A stretch of 7,599 nucleotides of DNA from a bacterium (GTDB taxonomy: Bacteria; UBP13; UBA5359), in NCBI GenBank assembly GCA_028699365.1, contig JAQVUQ010000126.1, positions 1 to 7,599 of the forward strand. Reading direction: 5' to 3'. The notes beneath the pieces are model-generated. The model had not been told where the DNA came from and made no database searches. It was given only the letters and a program-made list of their open reading frames with translations. Shown piece after piece: positions 1 through 7,470 of this stretch (positions are counted from its first letter, which is position 1; every line of letters begins with the position of its first letter). The position numbers and the translations under genes were made by a program.

Positions 1-372
1 GTTGAGCGGAACATTGACCACTACAACCTTGATATGATTATCGCTATCGGCTATCGGGTACAGTCGCAGATTGCCACCCGCTTTCGCCGCTGGGCGACCC
101 AGCGTTTGCACGAATACATTCAAAAAGGATTTGCATTGGATGACGAACGCCTGAAGCAAGGCGGCAGCCGCTATTTCCGCGAACTTCTCCAACGCATCCG
201 CGACATCCGTTCCTCCGAGCGCAATTTCTATCAGCAGGTTACGGATATTTACGCTACAGCAATTGACTATGACCCGCGTTCGGATATGACAAAGAAGTTC
301 TTTGCTACCGTCCAGAACAAGCTGCATTTTGCGGTGCCGAGGATTAACGAAGCCGAACGCAAGACCGCGTAA
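1..372 (+). pseudogene. RhuM-family protein, partial remnant (second copy)
   Basis: The frame is open from base 1, so the gene continues beyond the left edge. It translates to 123 codons that match residues of about 97-210 in the intact RhuM protein encoded at 1677-2756. Shared blocks are HYNLxMIIA, FRRWA/FRKWA, DDERLK, LQRIR(D/E)IR, YATxIDYD and KFFATVQNKLH. The match stops after NKLHFAV, and about a dozen unrelated residues follow before the TAA. The C-terminal third of the family is therefore missing. The two copies are clearly diverged paralogues on opposite strands, not a recent duplication. RhuM proteins are named for a gene in Salmonella pathogenicity island 3 and their biochemical role is not established. 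The break lies next to the groEL fragment at 402-476, so a deletion or rearrangement junction lies at about 335-400. The family assignment is firm; loss of function is inferred from the truncation. Confidence 0.8.
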
Positions 373-387
373 TTGCCCTGTCCCGCG

Positions 388-476
388 ACAAGGCGTCTCT
401 TGGCTATTCCTGCCTTGACATCTTCCTTAGCCGTAACACCGTCCAGGGCCGCAATAACGTTGATCAACGTCTTGCC
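388..476 (-). pseudogene. groEL internal fragment (remnant)
   Basis: On the minus strand, 25 codons (476 down to 402) translate to a stretch starting [13 protein letters not shown] and ending KAGIA. It aligns without gaps to residues 415-439 of the intact GroEL encoded at 3074-4702 ([13 protein letters not shown] to KVGIA). By eye, nucleotide identity over this stretch is about 80 percent, with one identical 21-base block (457-477 versus 3441-3461). It is therefore not a recent copy of the local gene. Beyond 402 a weak continuation (KRRL for IVRRAL) suggests small deletions, then similarity fades. No start, ATPase residues or other GroEL segments are present, so it cannot encode a chaperonin. 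It could come from a lost groEL paralogue or be imported with the island. Confidence 0.72.
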
Positions 477-478
477 GT

Positions 479-571
479 CGGTGGACAGAAGCCTGGAAAC
501 CTGATGAAGTTCAACCCGAAGAATTGACATCGAATACAGTTACCGAGGAATTCTCGGTAACTGCCCCATAA
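479..571 (+). pseudogene. possible C-terminal tail of a lost gene
   Basis: A plus-strand frame translating to RWTEAWKPDEVQPEEL and then TSNTVTEEFSVTAP ends at TAA 569-571. The acidic, Pro/Thr-rich composition looks like a real protein terminus more than random sequence, and it starts where the groEL fragment ends. There is no start codon or ribosome site, and I do not recognise the family. Part of it is encoded by the hairpin at 537-563. It may be chance. Confidence 0.2.
537..563. repeat. perfect 11-bp inverted repeat, 5-nt loop
   Basis: The arms CAGTTACCGAG (537-547) and CTCGGTAACTG (553-563) are exact reverse complements around GAATT. The hairpin sits 15 bases past the last stop of the minus-strand helicase pseudogene, where a terminator would be expected. 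There is no U-tract on either strand, so a plain rho-independent terminator is not supported. It could be a protein-binding site or a scar of an element end. Confidence 0.6.
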
Positions 572-578
572 TCGTCCC

Positions 579-1684
579 TCAATCGATCTTCAAAAACCCA
601 CTCCGAATGGCATCAGGAAAGAGGAACATTTTTTCCGCTTTACCAAAGGCCACAATTATCTTATCATCGGTTATTCTGACAACCTTGCCACTCCCGAAAG
701 TCTTATGGGTAAGCAATGAACCCTGCTCCAGTCCAGAGTCATAAGCGCACGCATAGCGTCCTCATTTTCCATCTTCTTTTCAGGATTGCTCTCATTTACA
801 TTCAGACGGCAACTGTAGTCGGAAATTTGCTTAAGCGCCCGGTCAAGTGCAAAATCAAACACATAGCACTCATGCTTCATAATTTCCCGGTTTCCTGTAC
901 CGGTATCAATCTCCCACGGGCTTTGCACCCGGAAAGCCGCCTGAAAATATGTTTCAGGGCTGGACAGGTTACGAAGCATAAAAATACCTGTCCAAGGCTT
1001 TACAGTTACGCCAGTTGTCAGCTTGCCACATGAAAGGGTAATCGTTTTCGTCTTTAGCGGATCACCCATTGATTTCTGCACAGGCTCCAGTGCATCCACT
1101 CCTATACCTGCGCTACTTCCTGCGCAAATGTTCACTTTATAGTCATGGAAAAATGTATTTTGTCGCTCTGAAAGTAAGTTTTTCATAGCAAAACAAGATG
1201 CGACGTTGGGCAGGAACCATAATGTATGCGTCAAAATACTCAATAATCTGTTGTTGGAATACGGCATCTCCGGCTTTTTTGCGCCAAGTTTCAAATCGTC
1301 TGTCGTTGTGCCGAGGTAGTCCTGAGCGGTTTTCCTCGTTTTGGGTCCGGTCCCTGACAGCTATGTACGCGGCTCTTAAATCATCGACCGTGCAGTGGAA
1401 CCACTCTCCACCAACACCTGAAAAGTTTTCTTGCGGAGAGCACGATGAACATCATGGTCAGTGAAAGAACTGCCGTCGGAATACATGGCGGATTTAGAAA
1501 ACACAATACGGTAAGGTTTCTTTCCATCCGGCTGCTTGGTAGGGTATTGCTGTTCCACCCGCTTTTCTACATCAATGGTGGTGTAGCCTACTTTGAGCAA
1601 GCCACGGTATTCGGGATTGCTGTCTTCATAGGCATATATTACGGGATGAGCTTCCGGCCGAAGTGGGAAAAACTCTTTAGCCAT
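579..1684 (-). pseudogene. GIY-YIG nuclease / SF2 helicase, frameshifted and internally deleted
   Basis: The start ATG (1684-1682, MAKEFFPL) overlaps the end of the RhuM gene by 8 bases, which suggests translational coupling. The N-terminus carries a GIY-YIG-type fold signature (PVIYAYED, then LKVGYTT, R in DVEKRVEQ), similar to the T5orf172/MUG113 branch. The frame breaks in an A-run (1426-1429 on the plus strand). One missing base restores GGEWFHCTVDDLRAAYIAVRDR in the next frame, which later runs out near 1310-1330. A third frame (to about 671) gives LLSILTHTLWFLPNVASC, TITLSCGKLTTGV, SSPETYFQAAFRVQSPWE and SCRLNVNESNPEKK. These are C-terminal helicase motifs as I recall them from GIY-YIG/DEAD-box proteins. 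The Walker A/DEAH part is absent, and NPEKK jumps to NEDAMRALM, implying another deletion. Frame 761-579 adds a tail from TLDW-like sequence to HKTFGSGKV and FPDAIRSGFL. Intact relatives are several hundred residues longer. Non-functional as an ATPase. Confidence 0.75.
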
Positions 1685-2756
1685 TACCGTCACCCTCCGT
1701 TTTTTTTATTCTCTGTTCAATAAGTTTCAACTGCTTATCAAAGTCTGACTCAAACAGCTTGTCCTGCACAATTCGATACTTCTCGAATTCGGCTTCAGCG
1801 TGAGCTTTGGCTATTTCCGCAGTTACTCTTCCCGCGTCCTGCAGGACGGCACGGTCGGTGGCCTGTATGAAACTATTCAGTCGGGTTTCCCAGTCCTGCA
1901 TGGTCATGGGTATATGTCGCAACGCCATGTCCTCGGCGATATCCAGGTAGGCGGAAACAAGACGCTGCAATTGGCCCATTTCAAATTCAGTCAGGTAGTT
2001 TTTCGCTACCGACACGTCAAATTTCTGAATTTTTCCATGTGGCGCGTCTTTCCATGTAGTCAGCCCCATGTGCTCTTTTTCTGCGTCTGCGCGGGTGTAA
2101 ACCACTTCCGGAGCGGTCTGACCATGAATCGCCCAATGGAGTTTGTTCTGCACGGTAGCAAAAAAGCGCTTGGTGGGATTTGCTGTCACGTCATAGTCGA
2201 TAGAGGTTGCATATATGTCGGTGATTTTTTGATAAAACTTCCGCTCACTCAGACGAATTTCACGAATACGCTGGAGCTGCTCTTCAAAATATTGCTTCGT
2301 CAGGATGGACCCGTCATTTTTCAGGCGTTCATCGTCCATAACAAAGCCTTTGATGGTATAATCTTTCACAATCCGATTAGCCCATTTGCGAAACTGTACG
2401 GCACGCTCATTGTTCACCTTAAAACCCGCGGCAATAATCATTTGCAGGTTGTAATGCTTAACTTCACGGGTTACCTGACGTGAACCTTCAGTTTGAACTA
2501 TTCGGAAATTCCGAATAGTTGCCTCCGGTGCAAGCTCACCATCTGCATAAATTTTAGAAATATGTTCGTTTATGGTGTGAATCTCTACGTTGTATAGAGT
2601 GGCAAGCATCTTCTGCGTGAGCCAGATGTTCTCATCTTCGTAACGCATTTCAACGCTTTGTGGATTGTCGCCTGTAGCTGCGACGTATGTCAGGTATTCG
2701 GCAGCGGAGGAACGTATGTTTTTCTCCACGGGGGATTTCTGTTTATGCATCCCCAT
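1677..2756 (-). CDS. RhuM-family protein (virulence RhuM / Bro-KilA-like N-terminus)
   Basis: This gene encodes 359 residues, full length for the family, with no internal break. Residues 36-110 hold the conserved N-terminal part: MRYEDENIWLTQKMLATLY, a helix-turn-helix-like pattern with TINEHISKIYADGEL, then REVKHYNLQMIIAAGFKV. Residues 120-210 hold the core shared with the remnant at 1-372 (FRKWANRIVKDY, MDDERLK, LQRIREIRLSER, IDYD, FFATVQNKLHWAIHGQTAPEV). The C-terminus (about 305-352) is charged and probably helical or coiled-coil. No signal peptide or membrane segment is seen, so it is probably cytoplasmic. I chose ATG 2756-2754 because AAAGG lies 5 bases upstream; GTG 2759 and ATG 2750 are alternatives. 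The family often occurs beside restriction-modification genes, and here it lies between a methyltransferase remnant and a GIY-YIG/helicase remnant. Its molecular activity is unknown. Confidence 0.88.
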   Translation of the reverse strand: MGMHKQKSPVEKNIRSSAAEYLTYVAATGDNPQSVEMRYEDENIWLTQKMLATLYNVEIHTINEHISKIYADGELAPEATIRNFRIVQTEGSRQVTREVKHYNLQMIIAAGFKVNNERAVQFRKWANRIVKDYTIKGFVMDDERLKNDGSILTKQYFEEQLQRIREIRLSERKFYQKITDIYATSIDYDVTANPTKRFFATVQNKLHWAIHGQTAPEVVYTRADAEKEHMGLTTWKDAPHGKIQKFDVSVAKNYLTEFEMGQLQRLVSAYLDIAEDMALRHIPMTMQDWETRLNSFIQATDRAVLQDAGRVTAEIAKAHAEAEFEKYRIVQDKLFESDFDKQLKLIEQRIKKTEGDGNG

Positions 2757-2907
2757 CACCGCCTTTTAACTCTATTCCGGAAAAGCAGTTTGCAGCATTG
2801 GGAAAGTCAGTTATTTTTCTCAATTTAAAGGTCTCCTCAGGTTTTGTGGTATGTATCAACTCATATGCATGAGTTTCCAGTGTCTCGTCACGGTCATACT
2901 CCGATTG
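2743..2907 (-). pseudogene. Eco57I-type DNA methyltransferase, internally deleted remnant
   Basis: An open minus-strand frame of 54 codons runs from just after a TAA (2910-2908) to TAA 2745-2743 and has no usable start codon. Its first half reads EYDRDETLETHAYELIHT and KPEETF. As I recall, this matches the segment just before the FDVIIGNPPY catalytic motif in Eco57I-like N6-adenine methyltransferases. Its second half reads KITDFPNAANCFSGIELKGG, matching the segment downstream of the catalytic centre (DFxxSxDCFPGVEIKGG, usually followed by xxYFLW). The NPPY block between them is missing, as if by in-frame deletion, and the gene breaks off after KGG into the RhuM start region. It overlaps the RhuM gene by 14 bases. 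It cannot methylate DNA. The assignment rests on motif memory only. Confidence 0.6.
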
Positions 2908-3004
2908 TTATAGCTAACAGCTACGCCATTCAACTATGCATAAATTCATTAAATCATACCATATAAATCTCTTCAATGTATGAATTTTCGCATGGAAAAC
3001 AATC
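2908..3004. other. AT-rich spacer between island and groESL
   Basis: This short AT-rich stretch has stops in all frames. I see no convincing SigA promoter at proper spacing for the leftward RhuM unit, and no tRNA or direct repeat that would mark an attachment site. It marks the compositional change from the eroded island to the GC-richer housekeeping genes. Confidence 0.4.
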
Positions 3005-3040
3005 TTATAAAAAAGAGAGAGAGCCTTTCGGCCCTCTCTC
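3005..3040 (-). terminator. rho-independent terminator of groESL
   Basis: On the minus strand an 11-bp stem GAGAGAGGGCC/GGCTCTCTCTC (one G-U pair) closes a GAAA tetraloop and is followed directly by TTTTTTAT. It lies 33 bases past the groEL stop codon, as expected for the end of the operon. Confidence 0.93.
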
Positions 3041-3073
3041 CTTTGCGTAACGTCTAACCTTACCGAGTTATTC

Positions 3074-5016
<1,943 letters not shown>

Positions 5017-5061
5017 TGCTTAATCCCTCCTCTCGTATTCTTCAATTAATATGGGTACTCT

Positions 5062-5102
5062 TGGTTTATTAGCACTCGCATAACATGAGTGCTAATAAAC
5101 CA
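5062..5102. promoter_or_regulatory. CIRCE operator (extended), HrcA-binding site
   Basis: The core TTAGCACTC-N9-GAGTGCTAA (5069-5095) is a perfect match to the CIRCE consensus, the operator of the heat-shock repressor HrcA. The inverted symmetry continues outward without mismatch to 16-bp arms (5062-5077 and 5087-5102). It begins directly after the -10 box of the groES promoter, so it covers the likely transcription start and the early leader. HrcA itself is not in the window. Confidence 0.97.
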
Positions 5103-5103
5103 T

Positions 5104-5132
5104 ATAATAGGCAATCGAAAGCGTGTTGTCAA
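5104..5132 (-). promoter_or_regulatory. SigA-type promoter of groESL
   Basis: On the minus strand TTGACA (5132-5127) and TATTAT (5109-5104) are separated by exactly 17 bases. The predicted start, near 5097, falls inside the extended CIRCE repeat, the classic HrcA-repressed layout. Confidence 0.92.
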
Positions 5133-5144
5133 TACTTTTGACAA
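5126..5144. repeat. inverted repeat overlapping the groESL -35 box
   Basis: TTGTCAA (5126-5132) and TTGACAA (5138-5144) form perfect 7-bp arms around 5 bases. The left arm contains the groESL -35 hexamer. It may be a second operator or just two mirrored -35-like sequences. Confidence 0.4.
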
Positions 5145-5176
5145 AGTTCCGAGGTTCTGCTGTTGCGGCGGGCAGC

Positions 5177-5205
5177 TTGACAGGAGATAGGCCTCTACAT
5201 ATAAT
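5177..5205 (+). promoter_or_regulatory. consensus SigA promoter of the FmdB-type gene
   Basis: TTGACA (5177-5182), a 17-base spacer and TATAAT (5200-5205) match the vegetative consensus at every position. The expected start is near 5212, leaving a leader of under 30 bases before the ATG at 5239. It is divergent from the groESL promoter. Confidence 0.9.
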
Positions 5206-5238
5206 AAACATGATAAAGCACACGAGGAGGGGTCATCG

Positions 5239-5514
5239 ATGCCGACGTACGGCTACCGGTGTAGCGATTGCGGTCACGAGTTTGAGGTTTTTCAGAAGAT
5301 AACTGCTGAGCCGCTGGAGAAGTGTGAAGCTTGCTCCGGACCGGTGCAGCGCATGTTCTTCCCTGTGGGCTTGGTTTTTAAGGGATCAGGATTTTACGTT
5401 ACGGATAACCGAAAGAGCGGAGGAGCCAAGGGCTCTTCGGAAGCCGCCTGTCCGGCCGGAGGTTCCAGTCCCGCCTGTGACGGTTGTTGCAAAGCTAAAA
5501 GCGAGAGCCAGTAG
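5239..5514 (+). CDS. FmdB-type zinc-ribbon protein
   Basis: The 91-residue protein opens with MPTYGYRCSDCGHEFE and has two CxxC pairs (C8/C11 and C29/C32), the pattern of the FmdB/CxxC_CxxC_SSSS family of small putative regulators. These four cysteines likely hold one zinc ion. The usual hydrophobic continuation follows (VQRMFFPVGLVFKGSGFYVTD, 36-56). Beyond about residue 57 the tail is Gly/Ser-rich with four more cysteines (C71, C80, C83, C84), which could bind a second metal. GAGGAGGGG (5224-5232) sits 6 bases before the ATG. The gene stands alone between its own consensus promoter and the terminator at 5541-5577. FmdB was named from a putative regulator of the formamidase operon; its role here is unknown. 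The divergent position beside groESL may be incidental. Confidence 0.9.
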   Translation: MPTYGYRCSDCGHEFEVFQKITAEPLEKCEACSGPVQRMFFPVGLVFKGSGFYVTDNRKSGGAKGSSEAACPAGGSSPACDGCCKAKSESQ

Positions 5515-5540
5515 TTGTTGCTGATTGCGATGACTACTGG

Positions 5541-5577
5541 ACCTTCATCCCTGCCAGAGCGGATGAAGGTTTTTTTA
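5541..5577 (+). terminator. rho-independent terminator after the FmdB-type gene
   Basis: A perfect 10-bp stem ACCTTCATCC/GGATGAAGGT around a 10-base loop is followed by a run of six or more T. It lies 26 bases past the stop codon and separates this gene from accB. Confidence 0.93.
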
Positions 5578-5611
5578 TATCCGGCGGCCATTTGAGTTGT
5601 TGGAGGGATCT

Positions 5612-6145
5612 GTGAAAGATAACAACGAGCATCGGAATGAAGAGCGTTTGCCGGGTGAAAGTCGGGCCGTGCCCGAGCGGCAGGACGCGGAGGTCTGGGA
5701 GCAGATAGATCAATTGGCCGGATTGCTGGCTGAGAGTGATCTGTCCGAGATCGAACTCAAGCAGGACGACAGGGTCATACGTCTGTCCAGGCGCAGGACG
5801 GCGGTCTATCCGGAAGCGGTGATCCACCCATCCGCAGGGCAGGCTCCGGCGGCTCGTCCGCTGCCCGGAGGAGAGGCTGCGCCTGCAGCCGGGGCCGAGG
5901 AGGGGCTGCTGCAGATCGCTGCGCCGATGACCGGCGTCTTCTACGCATCTCCGTCGCCGGACGATCCTCCGTTTGTCAGGCCTGGAGATATTGTCGACCC
6001 GGGTGATACGGTTTGTCTGCTGGAGGCCATGAAGATCTTCAATGAGTTGACATCCGATGTCCACGGCAGAGTGGTGCGGGTGGTTGCCGTCAACGGCGAG
6101 CTGGTGAAGAGCGGGCAGGCGTTGATACTGTTGGAGCCCGTATAA
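5612..6145 (+). CDS. accB: biotin carboxyl carrier protein of acetyl-CoA carboxylase
   Basis: AccB carries biotin between the biotin carboxylase and carboxyltransferase parts of acetyl-CoA carboxylase, the first step of fatty acid synthesis. Counting from GTG 5612 gives 177 residues. The N-terminal part (about 24-63) contains WEQIDQLAGLLAESDLSEIELKQDDRVIRLSR, typical of AccB. An Ala/Pro/Gly linker follows (about 70-95), then the biotinyl domain: APMTGVFYASPSPDDPPFV with the acetyl-CoA-carboxylase-type thumb, and EAMKIFNEL with biotinylated Lys141 (codon 6032-6034). I chose GTG 5612 because GGAGG lies 5 bases upstream; an in-frame TTG at 5597 lacks such a site. accC usually follows directly, but here an aminotransferase does, so the carboxylase genes are split. 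No separate promoter is obvious in the gap after the terminator at 5541-5577. Confidence 0.95.
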   Translation: MKDNNEHRNEERLPGESRAVPERQDAEVWEQIDQLAGLLAESDLSEIELKQDDRVIRLSRRRTAVYPEAVIHPSAGQAPAARPLPGGEAAPAAGAEEGLLQIAAPMTGVFYASPSPDDPPFVRPGDIVDPGDTVCLLEAMKIFNELTSDVHGRVVRVVAVNGELVKSGQALILLEPV

Positions 6146-6150
6146 GGATA

Positions 6151-6176
6151 GGGGTCAGGTGTTTACACCAGACCCC
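6151..6176. repeat. REP-like hairpin between accB and the aminotransferase gene
   Basis: GGGGTC-A-GGTG, loop TTTA, then CACC-A-GACCCC: 10 paired bases with one symmetric A/A mismatch. No U-tract follows, so it is a poor rho-independent terminator. The GGGGTCAGGTGTTTACACC pattern recalls REP/short palindromic elements associated with Y1 (IS200-like) transposases, from memory only. It could also stabilise or attenuate the accB transcript. Confidence 0.5.
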
Positions 6177-6212
6177 CGAAGCAATCCGCATTAGAGATGG
6201 GGGAGGACGTAT

Positions 6213-7406
6213 ATGAGAACATTTCTGTCGCAGAGGGCCGTAAACCTGAGCCCGTCGCCGACTATGGCCATAGATGCCAAGGCTAAACAGATGAAAGCCG
6301 ACGGCATAGATGTTATCGGCTTCGGTGCCGGCGAGCCTGATTTCGACACGCCCCAGCATGTCAAGCAGGCAGGGATCAAAGCCATCGAAGAGGGCTTTAC
6401 CAAATATACACCTGCTGCCGGCACTCTGGAACTGCGGAAGAGTATCTGTGAAAAACTGCAAAGAGACAACGGGCTGGATTACAAGCCCTCACAGATAGTG
6501 GTATCCAACGGAGCCAAGCACTCTCTTTACAATGCCATGCAGGTTCTGGTCGATGACGGAGACGAAGTCATCGTTCCCGCTCCGTACTGGGTCAGCTATA
6601 ACGAGCAGATCAAACTATGCGGCGGTGTGCCGGTAATAGTGGAAGCGGAAGCCGCACAGGGGTTCAGGATATCTCCGGAACAACTCGATGCTGCCGTAAC
6701 CGCCAGGACCAAAGCGGTAATCATAAACAGCCCCAGTAACCCGACGGGGATCGTTTACGATGCTTTGGAATTAAAGGCTTTGGCCGAGGTTATAGTACGT
6801 CACGGCATAATTTGCATATCCGACGAGATTTATGAAAAGCTCATTTATGAGGGAGAGCACGTCAGCATCGCTTCTTTCAACCCGGAGATAAAGAAGCTGA
6901 CAATCGTTATCAACGGTCTGTCCAAGAGCCACTGCATGACAGGCTGGCGCATAGGCTATGCCGCTGCCGAGGCGGAGATAGCCGTTGCCATGGCCGATCT
7001 GCAGAGCCAGACCACATCCAATCCCTCTTCCATCTCGCAGATGGCCAGCCTGGCGGCGCTGGCCGAAGAGCCCTGCACCAGAATGATAGAGGAATTCCGG
7101 CGCAGGAGGGATTATATGGTGGACGTGTTGAATTCTATTGAGGGGATAGATTGCCTCAAGCCGCCCGGCGCCTTCTACGTCTTCCCGGATATATCCGGGC
7201 TGTTCGGAAGAGGCTGCGGCGGTAGGACGATTGAGTCTTCTTCGGACCTGGCCGATTATTTACTGGAAGAGGTCGGAGTGGCTGTCGTACCGGGCATGGC
7301 GTTTGGGGCGGATAACTGTATCCGGCTGTCCTATGCAACCTCCATGGACAATATCGAGGAGGGCTTGCGCCGGATAGGGGAGGCTATAGAGCGATTTAGC
7401 ATGTAG
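6213..7406 (+). CDS. class I aminotransferase, aspartate aminotransferase type
   Basis: This is a PLP enzyme that moves the amino group between an amino acid (most likely aspartate) and 2-oxoglutarate. The 397 residues are the normal fold-type I length. Visible elements: GAGEPDFDTP (38-47) with KYTPAAG (64-70), substrate-loop residue W126 in PAPYW, INSPSNPTG (171-179), D204 contacting the PLP nitrogen in ISDEIYE, the Schiff-base lysine K238 in NGLSKSHCMTGWRIGYA with R246, and R371 in IRLSYATS, which binds the substrate carboxylate. GGGAGGA (6201-6207) lies 5 bases before the ATG. The subgroup resembles AspB/AspC enzymes of Bacillus and Thermus, which in some species also act on prephenate, alanine or kynurenine, so exact substrate is not fixed by sequence. 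It sits 67 bases after accB and may be cotranscribed through the hairpin at 6151-6176. No functional link to accB is evident. Confidence 0.93.
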   Translation: MRTFLSQRAVNLSPSPTMAIDAKAKQMKADGIDVIGFGAGEPDFDTPQHVKQAGIKAIEEGFTKYTPAAGTLELRKSICEKLQRDNGLDYKPSQIVVSNGAKHSLYNAMQVLVDDGDEVIVPAPYWVSYNEQIKLCGGVPVIVEAEAAQGFRISPEQLDAAVTARTKAVIINSPSNPTGIVYDALELKALAEVIVRHGIICISDEIYEKLIYEGEHVSIASFNPEIKKLTIVINGLSKSHCMTGWRIGYAAAEAEIAVAMADLQSQTTSNPSSISQMASLAALAEEPCTRMIEEFRRRRDYMVDVLNSIEGIDCLKPPGAFYVFPDISGLFGRGCGGRTIESSSDLADYLLEEVGVAVVPGMAFGADNCIRLSYATSMDNIEEGLRRIGEAIERFSM

Positions 7407-7428
7407 CAGTTCAGGTGTTCAGGAGAAT

Positions 7429-7470
7429 ATGAAGATCGTATACTTGAATAATCTGCCGGAAGACTACTAA
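7429..7470 (+). CDS. 13-residue open frame, leader peptide or broken gene start
   Basis: ATG 7429 opens a frame reading MKIVYLNNLPEDY and ends at TAA 7468-7470. AGGAG (7421-7425) precedes it by only 3 bases, closer than usual. The peptide starts like the N-terminus of an ordinary cytoplasmic protein, so it may be the 5' end of a gene cut by the sequence that follows, or chance. I do not recognise it. Confidence 0.25.
   Translation: MKIVYLNNLPEDY

Noticed and set aside
537-563. Rho-independent terminator of the helicase pseudogene
   Set aside because: The stem is good but no U-tract follows on either strand.
1800-2483. 227-codon plus-strand frame
   Set aside because: It lies antisense to the well-supported RhuM gene and shows no family features.
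5597-5611. TTG start for accB
   Set aside because: GTG 5612 has a GGAGG site at good spacing; the TTG start has none.
5534-6064. Minus-strand frame opposite accB
   Set aside because: It is antisense to accB, crosses the terminator region and is low-complexity Arg-rich.
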